Origin: Salegentibacter sp.
Lineage (GTDB): Bacteria; Bacteroidota; Bacteroidia; Flavobacteriales; Flavobacteriaceae
Length of the DNA: 64,000 bases
Direction: 5' to 3'
Assembly: GCA_017795085.1 (NCBI GenBank)
Contig: CP051246.1
Span: 3,970,514-4,034,513 of the forward strand
Of this stretch, positions 18,470 to 27,781 are shown one piece after another. Under the pieces are notes generated by a model. The model was not told the origin of the DNA. It saw only the letters and a program-made list of their open reading frames with translations, and did not search any database. The first letter of the stretch is position 1. Every line of letters starts with the position of its first letter. Position numbers and translations under genes: made by a program.

Positions 18470-20995
18470 TTAATTTTCGGGAGGTTGATAGTTGTCTAAG
18501 TTCTTGTGAATCTGAACAATACTATAATTTTCTGTAGAAATTTCTATAAATTCATGTTCAATTTCATAATCTTCATTCTGGAGCAATTCAGCAAAGCCAA
18601 GTGTCCGTTGTCTATTTTCCAGGCCGTGCACCACCACCAATAAAGTACTGGGATTATATACATCTATTGACGTGGTAAAGCTGTATTCCAACTCTTCAAT
18701 AGCTCCCTGAATTTTTTTCTTTAAATCTTCAGCACTATCTCTGTTGGCACTTTTAAAACCATATAATAGTTTAAAGCCTGTTACTGAAGTATCCCGGTTG
18801 AAATCCCGTTTTCTTTCTAATTCTGGAAGGGTTTTCTCATATATTTCTTTAGCTTTTTTTCCTTCTTCGGTTTGCGGATAGGTAAGCACTACATGGTTTA
18901 AAGCGCTTTTATAGGCATTTATTCCCAACAAACGCCCGGTAGCCATGGCCTTTAAAAGTTCAAATTTAGGCAAAACCGCTTCTCCGGCCATTTCCCGAAT
19001 ATAAGTTTCACTTTCAGCTAAAACCTCGTCATATTTCCCATTTTCAAATTTTCGATAAACTTCAGCATACCTGGCTTCAGGACTGGTATCTTCTTCGGTA
19101 ACCGAACGTGGATTTTGAATATAAGCTGCATAACGGGAATCGGGGTAATTGTTTAAAATATCCTGTTTTATTGTTTCGGCCCGTGCATTTTCCCCTAAAG
19201 CACCATAAATTTCATATAAATTGAATTTTGTCGGCACAATCAACCGATCTTCAGGACCGCTTTCAAGCAACTGTTCCAGGCGATTGGCCGCCATACCATA
19301 TTCTCCGTATTTTTCTTTATAAATCACACCAAGCTGAAACCAGGCATAATTACGCTCTCCAGCCAGACTGTCTAACAATTCGGGATTATCAGGAATTTGA
19401 TTTATATACGTCATCGGGTCAAACCTCGGGTCCTCCTCAAAATTAATAGCAATAACACCTTTTTCTTCTTCAGCATCGGTTTCTGTAAAACGCTGCTCTC
19501 CCCAGCGCCAGTTATCGCCTAATTGAAGATTCCCCCATTTTTGCCGGAATTCCCGGGCACCATCTTCTGCCCTGACTTTATTATAAAAATAAAAGCTCCC
19601 TGCACCTCCCGGTGTTGCAGAAGTTGCAGCACCACCGGTATTTTGCTGGAAATTAATTCCACCATCGGCCGATAAACTCTCGGCAGTGGCTATAGCTTTT
19701 AATGTTTCGGTATAGGCAGTAAAAAATTCTAGCTGTTTTTCTTCCGAAAGTGAAGCTAATCTGATAATACTATCTGTTTCTTCAGCAACCTCTTCATAGG
19801 CAATCACATCTTCCAGGTTATCACGACGCTTTTTGATTTGGCGGTATTCACGCAAACGTGGCGACATTTCAATTAGCGTACTGTCGTAATACTTACTCGC
19901 TTCCCGATAATTGGCCGCATCAAAGTTCATATCGGCCAAAATTTCATAATTTATCGATTTTAGATATTTATCGCTTTCAGGCGAAGCCAGAGATTTATTA
20001 TAAAAATCTTTCGCTACTGCCAGCGAATCCTGTTTGTGGTAATAGCGACCCAACTGAAAATAGATTTTATCCAAAAAGGGGCGGTTTTCCCGATCTTCTG
20101 CCAAATCGTTCAATACCTCCAATAGGCGGTAATTTTTGCCTTCACCATAGTTAAAATTTTGAGCTTTTCCTATGTGGGCATTAATCATGTACACTCGTGG
20201 CGAACGGCGATTTAAAGCAATTACTTCATCAAAAGCTGCATTGGCTTGCGAAACTTGGTTAAGACTGTTATGTACCTGCCCTAGAATAAAATAATACCGG
20301 CCTTTTTCTTCATTATTTTTAGTTACTTCAGCTGCTTTTGCCAAAGGCGCGATGGCACTATCGGCATACTGAACATTTAAATAGGCCTGGGCCAGGGTAG
20401 CATTGGCATCAGCTAAATCCTGATGGTCCAGCTCTTCTAGCTCGAGAATTCTTTTTAGGTTTTTTATGGCCAGTTTATCATTACCAATACGCATATTGGT
20501 TTTTTCACGCCAAACCTGCGCATGATTAATATTATTACTTGCCGGATATTTATGCAAAATATAATTAAAAGCTTCCAAGGCCGGGATAAACCGCTGATCG
20601 AAATACCGGGCTTTTCCCAACAATAAATAGGCTTCGTCAATTTGCGGATTGTGCTCTTTTCCCTTAATAAGCATTGAATGCTTTTGAATAGCCTTCACTG
20701 CCTTTTCTTCAGCAATACCAAAATTTTCGTTCCTAATACTATCGGGCAGCGTGATGGCTTCATCAATATCCATACGCTCAATAGGCAACATTTGCCAGTA
20801 ATTATCCTGATAATTCTGATTGATTTCTTTCCGCCCCTCTTTTAAAGCCAGATTGCCATGGTAGAGCGTGTTATATTCTGCAGTAACAGAATGCCAGTTC
20901 CTGCTTATAAAGTTATCTTTTTTTCGGGAACAAGCCAGAATGCACCCAAAACACAAAAAAAATATAAAAAATTTATAAAAGCTCTTCAAAATCAA
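18470..20995 (-). CDS. sprE: SprE/PorW type IX secretion and gliding lipoprotein
   Basis: 841 residues. Lipoprotein signal (FGCILACSRKKD, Cys about 22), then many TPR units (for example DEAYLLLGKARYFDQRFIPALEAFNYILHKYP) and a C-terminal region with repeated ferritin-unlike alpha/beta segments. Matches SprE (gliding) and PorW, needed for type IX secretion in Bacteroidota. An Ala/Gly/Thr-rich linker lies near 455-475. Probably periplasmic, bound to the outer membrane. First gene of the leftward unit that continues to the atp genes. Confidence 0.88.
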   Translation of the reverse strand: MILKSFYKFFIFFLCFGCILACSRKKDNFISRNWHSVTAEYNTLYHGNLALKEGRKEINQNYQDNYWQMLPIERMDIDEAITLPDSIRNENFGIAEEKAVKAIQKHSMLIKGKEHNPQIDEAYLLLGKARYFDQRFIPALEAFNYILHKYPASNNINHAQVWREKTNMRIGNDKLAIKNLKRILELEELDHQDLADANATLAQAYLNVQYADSAIAPLAKAAEVTKNNEEKGRYYFILGQVHNSLNQVSQANAAFDEVIALNRRSPRVYMINAHIGKAQNFNYGEGKNYRLLEVLNDLAEDRENRPFLDKIYFQLGRYYHKQDSLAVAKDFYNKSLASPESDKYLKSINYEILADMNFDAANYREASKYYDSTLIEMSPRLREYRQIKKRRDNLEDVIAYEEVAEETDSIIRLASLSEEKQLEFFTAYTETLKAIATAESLSADGGINFQQNTGGAATSATPGGAGSFYFYNKVRAEDGAREFRQKWGNLQLGDNWRWGEQRFTETDAEEEKGVIAINFEEDPRFDPMTYINQIPDNPELLDSLAGERNYAWFQLGVIYKEKYGEYGMAANRLEQLLESGPEDRLIVPTKFNLYEIYGALGENARAETIKQDILNNYPDSRYAAYIQNPRSVTEEDTSPEARYAEVYRKFENGKYDEVLAESETYIREMAGEAVLPKFELLKAMATGRLLGINAYKSALNHVVLTYPQTEEGKKAKEIYEKTLPELERKRDFNRDTSVTGFKLLYGFKSANRDSAEDLKKKIQGAIEELEYSFTTSIDVYNPSTLLVVVHGLENRQRTLGFAELLQNEDYEIEHEFIEISTENYSIVQIHKNLDNYQPPEN

Positions 20996-21380
20996 CCGGT
21001 TCTTGGTAGTAAAATTATTAATAATAGATTAAGTAAATCACTGATTCTCGATATAATTTTGGTTAATTCTCTTCAAAAATCAACCAAAAACGCAATAGGA
21101 TAAAATAGCTAATACCTTTCACAATTTGTTCTTAACTCAAGTTGCATCGTCATCCTGAACTAGTTTCAGGGTCTAAATTGAGTTTAAATACCTTTCTTTT
21201 TAGATTCTGAAATGAATTCAGAATGACGATTTAAAATCTTTTTAACTAAAGTCCTATCGAAAATAGGCATTGAACTTACCTATTATTTACTTTCAAATAA
21301 CTAAACTACCCATGTTTTAGTGCATAAAAATAAGTTTCTTTTTAGAAACAGCCGACAAATTGAAGTTTTACCTGACTTCA
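20996..21380. other. Intergenic region with no gene; carries an inverted repeat
   Basis: 385 bases between the sprE start and the ABC transporter ATPase stop. No credible open frame. The only clear structure is the inverted repeat listed separately. No TAnnTTTG box was found within 100 bases of the sprE start. Confidence 0.6.
21148..21228. repeat. Imperfect inverted repeat, MITE- or REP-like
   Basis: Two 27-base arms (21148-21174 and 21202-21228) are inverted copies with 21 of 27 positions matching, starting CGTCATCCTGAA and ending TTCAGAATGACG, separated by 27 bases. Similar fragments (GCTCAGGATGAC, CTTGTCCTGAACTTG, CCTTCGATAAACTCAGG) occur at about 9532, 10075 and 27730, all intergenic. 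This pattern fits a degenerate dispersed palindromic repeat. Confidence 0.65.
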
Positions 21381-22097
21381 TCAAGCTAAAGTCTGTTCTT
21401 CAAAATAAGTTTCCAGTTCTTTTAAGGTGGCTTCTGAGGTTTTGATATCTTTTACCACAGCTCCTTTATCAAGTACCACAATACGCTCACAAACTTCGGT
21501 CACGTGAATAAGGTCATGACTGGAAATTAAAAAAGTGGTTTCTTTAGTTTGTGTTTGCTCCTTAATTAATTTTTTTAACCTGATTTGAGTTGTAGGATCT
21601 AAATTGGCAAAAGGTTCATCTAAAATAACCACTTTCGGGTCACCAATTAATGCGGCAACAATACCAACTTTTTTCTGATTTCCTTTAGAAAGGTCACGCA
21701 GGTATTTATTTCGGCTTAAAATTTCCCCGTTGAAAAAATCTTCAAACTGCATTATAAAACTATCAACATCAGCTTTGTTATAGTTTCTAAGTTCACCAAC
21801 AAAATAGAAGTATTCTTCGGGGGTAAGGTAGCCAATTAAAAAGCTTTCATCTATAAATGATGCGGTATGGGATTTCCAGGCTTCGCTTTCGCTTACGGTA
21901 ATTTCATCATTAAAAATACGTCCTGTGCTGGGCTGGATTAAATCGAGCAACAAACTGAAAAATGTGGTTTTTCCCGCACCATTATTTCCTACCAACCCAA
22001 AATTTTGGCCTTCGGGAATTTCAAGTTGGTCTATATTCAACACCGTCGTGCCGCTATATGTTTTGGTAAGGTTGCTTACACTTATCATAATTTTCAA
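21381..22097 (-). CDS. ABC transporter ATP-binding protein
   Basis: 238 residues (a second in-frame ATG at 22088 is also possible). Walker A GNNGAGKTT, signature LSKGNQKKVG, Walker B KVVILDEPFANLDP and the switch His in ISSHD are present. It powers the membrane partner encoded immediately upstream (3-base gap). This single ATPase/DUF5687 pairing resembles Bacteroidota ABC-2-like exporters of unknown substrate. Confidence 0.93.
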   Translation of the reverse strand: MKIMISVSNLTKTYSGTTVLNIDQLEIPEGQNFGLVGNNGAGKTTFFSLLLDLIQPSTGRIFNDEITVSESEAWKSHTASFIDESFLIGYLTPEEYFYFVGELRNYNKADVDSFIMQFEDFFNGEILSRNKYLRDLSKGNQKKVGIVAALIGDPKVVILDEPFANLDPTTQIRLKKLIKEQTQTKETTFLISSHDLIHVTEVCERIVVLDKGAVVKDIKTSEATLKELETYFEEQTLA

Positions 22098-22100
22098 GGT

Positions 22101-23582
22101 TTATTCGCCGGTCTGTTTAAAACCGGTAAGCATTTGATATTTACGCTTTTTGTACAATCGGCAAATTTTCTCCATCAAAATATTCCTAAGTAAAAGTCCT
22201 AAAACTCCCAAAACGGCTAATGTATTTAAAGCAACTTCAAAACTTAGAAAAGTATTAAGCAGCCAAAATACCAAAATGGGAATACCCATTAGCGGAAAAA
22301 CCATTAGCCACTGAGTAGCGCCGGTACCCTGGTAATTCATAAACGGACTTTTATCAAGATCTATTCTTTTTTTATTATACGCTCCGGCAAAAAGCAAGAC
22401 TGGGACATTTACCCCAATATTGTATAGTCCGCATACCAAATTAATAAGAAATATATGCCAGCCAAAATAAAGATAAGGTGTGGTAAGAATAGTTAAAACC
22501 ACCACGCTAAAGGTAATTAAGCCGGCTTTTGATTGCAAGTATTGTTTCATCGGGATGTTTTGCGACATCATAAGCGGATAATACGAAGCATCCCAGGCCG
22601 GGATAAACTGGCCGAAGTTAATCATAAAAATCCCGGTCATAAAAATTCCTGCAAAGACAAACATAGCATGGAAGTCTGCATAGGAATCATTGGTATAAAA
22701 AATCAACCCGTATAAAAGCAGCAAAAACGACATATAAATGGTGGTTTTTGGTCTTTTATTACGCCAAATCAATTTTAAATCCAGTTGCAGAAAAGGCGCG
22801 ATGCTACCAAATTTCTGTGTCCAGCCAAAATTATGAGTATTTGTGCTTTGCTTTTTTCCTTTTAAAGCAGTATCAAGATAAAATTTGTTTTCCAAATTAT
22901 ATTGATTCCATTTATATAGTGTAATTACTCCTAAAAACGGAAAAACAGCCAGGTAAGGAAAATCAAAGAGGAAATTCATTAAAACCCCAAAACGCGGACT
23001 TATTTCAAAAACCTTAAAATACTCCAACAGGCCAAAAATTATAATTACCAGTATTACGGGAAGTAATGCTTTCAGGTTTTCGGTAAATTTCTTTTTGATA
23101 ATAAAATTCAGGAAATTTACACATAAGCTCAGGAAAACCATGGCCAATATCCAGCCCAACATTCCAACTGTGCTATGTCCCTTATAAATAGAAAATATTC
23201 CAAAGGGAATTATCCACAACAACGACAATATATTGTAAAAGCTGTAAAGGGATTTCAGCAAAACAAAATTCACTACTTTTCGGCGGTTTATGGGTAAGAT
23301 TATAAGCGGCTTTATATCTATTATCGGAAGGCTTTGCAACATAAACCGAAAACCCAATTCAAGAACCAACCAAATAAGTACAAAACGGTTTACAAACTCC
23401 GGCGGAGAAACATCAGGGTAAAATTTTTCAATTATAGGATAAAGCCCAAACCCCAGAAACAAAAAGGACAGACTAAAGTAAATAGCAAGAAAAATAAGCA
23501 GAATTTTTAAGCCCAGACTTTTTCCAAAACTCGCCGATCTGAAAAATGCTTTCCACTCCAGGAACAAAAATCGCTTAAACAT
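22101..23582 (-). CDS. DUF5687 membrane protein, ABC permease partner
   Basis: 493 residues with about 10-12 membrane helices. Starts MFKRFLFLEWKAFFRSASFGKSL, the usual beginning of the DUF5687 family, whose genes pair with an ABC ATPase. Probably forms the membrane part of an exporter. First gene of a two-gene leftward unit. Substrate unknown. Confidence 0.8.
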   Translation of the reverse strand: MFKRFLFLEWKAFFRSASFGKSLGLKILLIFLAIYFSLSFLFLGFGLYPIIEKFYPDVSPPEFVNRFVLIWLVLELGFRFMLQSLPIIDIKPLIILPINRRKVVNFVLLKSLYSFYNILSLLWIIPFGIFSIYKGHSTVGMLGWILAMVFLSLCVNFLNFIIKKKFTENLKALLPVILVIIIFGLLEYFKVFEISPRFGVLMNFLFDFPYLAVFPFLGVITLYKWNQYNLENKFYLDTALKGKKQSTNTHNFGWTQKFGSIAPFLQLDLKLIWRNKRPKTTIYMSFLLLLYGLIFYTNDSYADFHAMFVFAGIFMTGIFMINFGQFIPAWDASYYPLMMSQNIPMKQYLQSKAGLITFSVVVLTILTTPYLYFGWHIFLINLVCGLYNIGVNVPVLLFAGAYNKKRIDLDKSPFMNYQGTGATQWLMVFPLMGIPILVFWLLNTFLSFEVALNTLAVLGVLGLLLRNILMEKICRLYKKRKYQMLTGFKQTGE

Positions 23583-23649
23583 ACTACTAACTTTACCTAT
23601 AGGTAAGTAAAATTACGAGGATGTTACACTAAAAAAAGCACATACTTTG

Positions 23650-23657
23650 TATTTTTG
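23650..23657 (+). promoter_or_regulatory. Candidate -7 box TATTTTTG
   Basis: Exact TAnnTTTG match 18 bases before the ATG at 23676 of the PaaE-like reductase. Confidence 0.55.
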
Positions 23658-23675
23658 CACACAAATTAATTTTGA

Positions 23676-24722
23676 ATGCAAGATTTTCACAGCTTAACTA
23701 TAAAAGAAATTATACGCGAAACCCCCGAAGCGGTTAGCCTTTCGTTTGAAATTCCTGAAAAATTAAAGGAAAAATTCAATTTTAAGGCCGGGCAGTATGT
23801 AACGATAAAGACCTCGATAGACGGCGAAGAAATCCGCCGTTCGTATTCCCTTTGCTCGGCACCACAAAGCGGAGAATTCAAAGTAACCGTAAAAGAAGTT
23901 AAAGACGGTCGGTTTTCTGTACTTGCCAACAACAAATTAAAAGCCGGAGATATTTTAGAGGTCCACCCACCTGAAGGCAGGTTTACTTTAGAACCCGGAG
24001 ATCAGCCAAAAAACTATGCGGCCTTTGTAGCGGGAAGTGGGATTACCCCGGTTCTTTCTATCATCAAAACCGTACTTACTGAAGAAACCAAAAGCCGTTT
24101 TGTACTCACCTACGGTAACCGAACTCCTGAAAATACTATTTTCTTTAAAGAATTGTTGGAGCTACAGGCTAAATATCCAGATCGTCTTTTTATTGAATTT
24201 GTATATAGCCGAAGCCGGGAAGAAGGTTCTCATTTTGGAAGGATTGAAACCAGCACGGTAAATTTTGTGGTTAAAAACAAGTTTAAAACGCATCCATTTG
24301 ATGCTTTTTACCTCTGCGGACCTGAAGAAATGATTAGCCAGGTGACCGAAGTGCTTATTAAAAATGGGGTAGAAAAAGAAAAAATAAACTTTGAACTTTT
24401 CACCACAGAAGATACCGGCGCCATTGAAACGGAAACTGAAGGCCAAACCGAACTTACCGTAATGGTGGACGATGAAGAGACTACTTTTAGTATGGATTCA
24501 AAAGAAACTGTTTTGGATGCCGCACTGAAAAACGACCTTGATGTGCCCTATTCCTGCCAGGGGGGAATTTGCAGCAGTTGTATTGCACGAATTATAGAAG
24601 GAAAAGCCGAAATGCGGAAAAATCAGATTTTAACCGATGAAGAAGTTACCGAAGGTTTGGTACTCACCTGTCAGGCCCAACCTTTAACCCCCAAATTAAA
24701 GGTAGATTATGATGATGTTTAA
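23676..24722 (+). CDS. PaaE-like flavin/2Fe-2S ferredoxin reductase
   Basis: 348 residues. FAD-binding domain with the RRSYSLCSAP motif (about 54-62), an NAD(P)-binding domain (AGSGITPVLSIIKTVL, and YLCGPEEM near 212), and a C-terminal plant-type 2Fe-2S ferredoxin domain with ligands in CQGGICSSCIAR and a distant LTCQAQP. Moves electrons from NADPH to an oxygenase or desaturase. The family includes PaaE of phenylacetate catabolism, but no paaABCD genes are in the window, so the partner oxygenase is unknown. Cytoplasmic. Confidence 0.88.
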   Translation: MQDFHSLTIKEIIRETPEAVSLSFEIPEKLKEKFNFKAGQYVTIKTSIDGEEIRRSYSLCSAPQSGEFKVTVKEVKDGRFSVLANNKLKAGDILEVHPPEGRFTLEPGDQPKNYAAFVAGSGITPVLSIIKTVLTEETKSRFVLTYGNRTPENTIFFKELLELQAKYPDRLFIEFVYSRSREEGSHFGRIETSTVNFVVKNKFKTHPFDAFYLCGPEEMISQVTEVLIKNGVEKEKINFELFTTEDTGAIETETEGQTELTVMVDDEETTFSMDSKETVLDAALKNDLDVPYSCQGGICSSCIARIIEGKAEMRKNQILTDEEVTEGLVLTCQAQPLTPKLKVDYDDV

Positions 24723-24809
24723 TCTTGTTTCAGGCCGGGTTACGCTGGCCTTAATGTGATATTTACAATAACTTCCAGAAATGTTTTATCCCTCTGGACT
24801 GAAAACACA

Positions 24810-25808
24810 TTATCTTTTTTCCAAAATGTGTAAAAATTCGGTAGTTTTATTGGCCGTGTGATTTCGATTTTCGGTTTTATCAGCTTTAAAACGTTGATAA
24901 TCTTTGGTCACCAAATCGTATTTTCCAAAACGGGCCATAATCGATTTTATTTCTGAAGGCCGCATTAAACCCTCGTTATTATAACTGAAAAACACATATT
25001 TAAAATAGGCGTTTTCCAGTAATTTTTCAAAATTCTGAAGCACTTCTCCCCGCTTGCAGTAAGCCGATTTATAATAAAGACGCAACCCGGTTTTCCCACG
25101 TGGTGAAAAGGTATCATATTTTGCAATAGTATTAAGCAGATGATAATTTGCGCCGTACTGCCGGGCATTATATGGTGGGTCTAAATACAAAATATCTCCT
25201 TCCAGTTGCTGAATCAATGCATTGGCATCTGCACGATAAACCTGATGTTGGTTTTCTGAAAGTTCAAAAATAGCAGGTTGAATTTGTAACTTTTTTTGTG
25301 CCGTTGCTTTTATCCTCTTTAAGAAAGCCCCGTAAACCGAAGCCGTATTTGCTATTTTATCGGCACTTTCCAATAAAGAAGCTAAAAGAAAAAAATACAA
25401 GCTTTCTCCTATTGTATTTTCATTTTTCCAAATTTCAATCTGTTGCCGGGCGGCATCGATTTTCTTTCCGTTTTCTTCGGAAAAATACAAACGCCCTGCA
25501 CTTCCGTTTTCACTGTATTGCTGAAAAATAAAACCTTCCCGAGGTTTTACGTTGTTCAAAATATCTAAATAAGGCTGAAAATCTAATGTTGAAGAATTTC
25601 CGATATAATTTTTGAGCAGGGTATAACTATAAAATTCAATATCGTTAGCAATCAATTTTTTTACTAAAGGTTTAAAATTTCGTCCCACAATGCCGGTTCC
25701 GGCAAAAAGATCGCAAAAAACCAATCCGGAAAGATCCTCACCCACCACCCGATGTACGGTATCTTTAATAAAGGGAACGAGTTTGTGTTTAGAGCCTATG
25801 TAATTCAT
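24810..25808 (-). CDS. D12-class DNA adenine N6-methyltransferase
   Basis: 332 residues. Start MNYIGSKHKLVPFI and the AdoMet motif FCDLFAGTGIVGRNF are typical of Dam-like alpha-class methylases; the catalytic motif is DPPYNARQYGANY (about 208-220). Modifies adenine in a short target that cannot be predicted here. The gene lies 18 bases after the remains of a probable restriction endonuclease, so it is likely the surviving half of a type II restriction-modification system. Confidence 0.9.
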   Translation of the reverse strand: MNYIGSKHKLVPFIKDTVHRVVGEDLSGLVFCDLFAGTGIVGRNFKPLVKKLIANDIEFYSYTLLKNYIGNSSTLDFQPYLDILNNVKPREGFIFQQYSENGSAGRLYFSEENGKKIDAARQQIEIWKNENTIGESLYFFLLASLLESADKIANTASVYGAFLKRIKATAQKKLQIQPAIFELSENQHQVYRADANALIQQLEGDILYLDPPYNARQYGANYHLLNTIAKYDTFSPRGKTGLRLYYKSAYCKRGEVLQNFEKLLENAYFKYVFFSYNNEGLMRPSEIKSIMARFGKYDLVTKDYQRFKADKTENRNHTANKTTEFLHILEKR

Positions 25809-25811
25809 TGT

Positions 25812-25828
25812 ACTCGATAATCGAGATT
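25812..25828. repeat. 17-bp palindromic element, copy 1
   Basis: ACTCGATAATCGAGATT, containing the palindrome CTCGAT-A-ATCGAG. It fills the gap between the endonuclease stop and the methylase ATG (4 bases away). The exact reverse complement occurs at 58595-58611. May be an operator. Confidence 0.6.
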
Positions 25829-26464
25829 AAGTGCTGTTTGTCGCCCAAATAAGATCTGAAAAAGCAGTTTTTCCATTTTGGAATTCCAGCTTTTTCAATT
25901 TCGAAACTTCAAAATTAGCAACATAATTTTCAATTACACTACGCAAATACGAAATTTCAGCTTTTAATTTCCAATGCTCGCCGTTTTTGGCATACACTAT
26001 TAGAAACAAGCGATTTTCTAGATGAAAACGCCCCTGTTTATTTTGGTTTTGATACAACCACCGGATAAGTTTTTCTTTTTTTCTTCGCGCTAATTTATAA
26101 TTTCCCGGAAAACGTTTGGGAAAAATACTGGTTTTTAAATCGAAATCTATTCCGAAGAGATTAAAATCAACAAGTTTGTTTTTTGGATTTTTAGCTGATT
26201 TTATTCCGGGAATTGAAGTGAAAATTTGCTCTGTGGCCTTCGCACTCCAGAAGTTGTACCAGCGATTGATACAATATTGAAAATATTCCGATTTGTTTAA
26301 TTTTTCAGAAGATATCCTTAGTACAATTTCTTCATTTAGCTTTTCCCAATCATTTTGTATATAAAAGAAGGCATTCGATCCCAGGCATCGTTTTGTTTTC
26401 TATACCAACAATATGGAAAATAAAGGCGTTTTTTTAATTCCATTTCTATGGCTTTAGGTTTCAT
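25827..26464 (-). pseudogene. Probable type II restriction endonuclease, frameshifted
   Basis: An ATG at 26464 overlapping the upstream stop (ATGA) opens a frame reading MKPKAIEMELKKRL, then YCWYRKQNDAWDRMPSFIYK. It breaks at an A4 run (26353-26356) where one A appears missing; adding one A continues as NDWEKLNEEIVLRIS and stays open to 25827. The repaired protein has 212 residues. A VDFN..GIDFDLKTS segment resembles a PD-(D/E)xK nuclease core. Context (adjacent adenine methylase) supports a restriction enzyme, but I do not recognise a named family. In its present state the full product cannot be made. Confidence 0.75.
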
Positions 26465-27390
26465 ACCTCGGGGAAAAAAGCGACCACAATAGGCATTAGG
26501 ATAAGGATAGCCAGCAGTACTTCACGAAAAATTCTATCTTTTTTTTGTTCAAAAAATGTAGTGGCGATAATACTAAGTGGTACAAAAAAGAAAATGAGTT
26601 CACTCCCGTTTTTAGTGGAAGCAAAAACGGCCAGCAAAATTGCAATAATCAAGCTTATCATTATCATATTTAACGGAATTCGCATACTTATTCCGGCTTT
26701 TTGGGCCAGGGAAAAATAATTTGCAAAAGTCCATACCAACAACGCTAAAATTATACTAATTGGAATTAAAACTTTTACCGACCCATAGGTAGAAAAATCA
26801 AAGTTACTGGCTTGAAACCAACGCCAAAATCCATAAAGTTCTTCATAAGCCACCAAATTAAAAGTAAAGTTTAAAATCGCGACTGTCACAAAGGCCACCA
26901 ACGGAACTAAAAAGTTTTTAAATTTTGGTAAATAATAGAAAATCCCCATATACACCACGACTAAAAACAAAATTGACCAGAAATAAAAAATAGAGGCTAC
27001 GCAAATCCAAAAGGCAGCATCAAATACCTTTTTTTGCATCACTTTTTTGGTACGTAAACTTATAATTCGGCGTAAAGCGAATAATACACATAAATTGGCA
27101 AATATCACCTGGGTATTTTCCAGTAATTTCCAAAAAGAAGCGGTAAAAAGTGCAAAAAGTAAAAATTTATAGGCACTGCGTTGCGTGAGGTCATTTTTTT
27201 TGGCAATAAAATTAAGCACATACGCACTAATTAAATAAGCCAGTAATACCGCGAGTTTTTCAATAAACTCAGGAAAACTGAAGCTTAAAAACAATTCTTC
27301 AAAATTGGCCAGCAAAAAAAAGACGCTCATAAAAAGCGTAATTATAATTCCGGTTTCCGGTTTCGATTTGCCAAAAAAGCTTGTTAGCAT
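26461..27390 (-). CDS. DUF6427 multi-spanning membrane protein
   Basis: 309 residues with about 8 membrane helices (for example KFLLFALFTASFWKLL, FWICVASIFYFWSILFLVVVYMGIFYYL). Matches the Bacteroidota DUF6427 family. Its stop overlaps the start of the endonuclease remnant, so the restriction gene was probably inserted or translated downstream of it. Close to DUF6341 and purD, the usual neighbours in flavobacteria by recollection. Function unknown. Confidence 0.75.
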   Translation of the reverse strand: MLTSFFGKSKPETGIIITLFMSVFFLLANFEELFLSFSFPEFIEKLAVLLAYLISAYVLNFIAKKNDLTQRSAYKFLLFALFTASFWKLLENTQVIFANLCVLFALRRIISLRTKKVMQKKVFDAAFWICVASIFYFWSILFLVVVYMGIFYYLPKFKNFLVPLVAFVTVAILNFTFNLVAYEELYGFWRWFQASNFDFSTYGSVKVLIPISIILALLVWTFANYFSLAQKAGISMRIPLNMIMISLIIAILLAVFASTKNGSELIFFFVPLSIIATTFFEQKKDRIFREVLLAILILMPIVVAFFPEV

Positions 27391-27410
27391 TAGGGTTTTT
27401 TATATTTTTG
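27381..27410 (+). promoter_or_regulatory. Candidate promoter TTG-N19-TATTTTTG
   Basis: Both Bacteroidota elements are present with normal spacing (TTG at 27381, -7 box at 27403-27410), 72 bases before the DUF6341 ATG. It overlaps the start of the divergent DUF6427 gene. Confidence 0.6.
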
Positions 27411-27425
27411 TAACCTAGATTATAG

Positions 27426-27433
27426 CAAAGTTA
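27426..27433 (-). promoter_or_regulatory. Candidate -7 box TAACTTTG
   Basis: Minus-strand TAnnTTTG match 35 bases before the DUF6427 ATG. Faces the plus-strand promoter at 27381-27410, so the two transcripts would overlap at their 5' ends. Confidence 0.45.
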
Positions 27434-27482
27434 TTGTATTGGGATGGTTTAAATTTAAAAGCCTCCCCTAAATTTTAAAACA

Positions 27483-27713
27483 ATGAAAGAAATTTTTGAA
27501 GGGATTGCATGGTTATTTGAAGAGATTTTATTTTATCCATTTGATAAGATCCGCGAGTTTGAATTAAGCTCCTGGTGGGGAGCCAACACACTAAATTTTG
27601 TTTTCATCTTGGTGGGTTTCGCTGCATTTTTTTATTGGATGAAACAACTCAAACAATACAATGATAACAACGAAGAAGACCGCGATCCTTCAGCTCATTC
27701 TTTCTTAGGGTAA
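27483..27713 (+). CDS. DUF6341 small membrane protein
   Basis: 76 residues. N-terminal amphipathic segment (MKEIFEGIAWLFEEILFYPFDKIREFE), one membrane helix (NTLNFVFILVGFAAFFYWM) and an acidic tail ending DPSAHSFLG. Matches the flavobacterial DUF6341 family, sometimes mislabelled as uracil phosphoribosyltransferase because of its genomic neighbour. Divergent from DUF6427. Function unknown. Confidence 0.75.
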   Translation: MKEIFEGIAWLFEEILFYPFDKIREFELSSWWGANTLNFVFILVGFAAFFYWMKQLKQYNDNNEEDRDPSAHSFLG

Positions 27714-27781
27714 GCTATTTGAGACATAGCCCTTCGATAAACTCAGGCCGGGCATTGGAGAAATAAATCCATTTATTTGAT

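Noticed and set aside
25090..25110. CACGTG core inside the methylase gene as a third parS site
   Set aside because: The arms around CCCACGTGGTGAAA do not match TGTT/AACA, so it is a chance hexamer.
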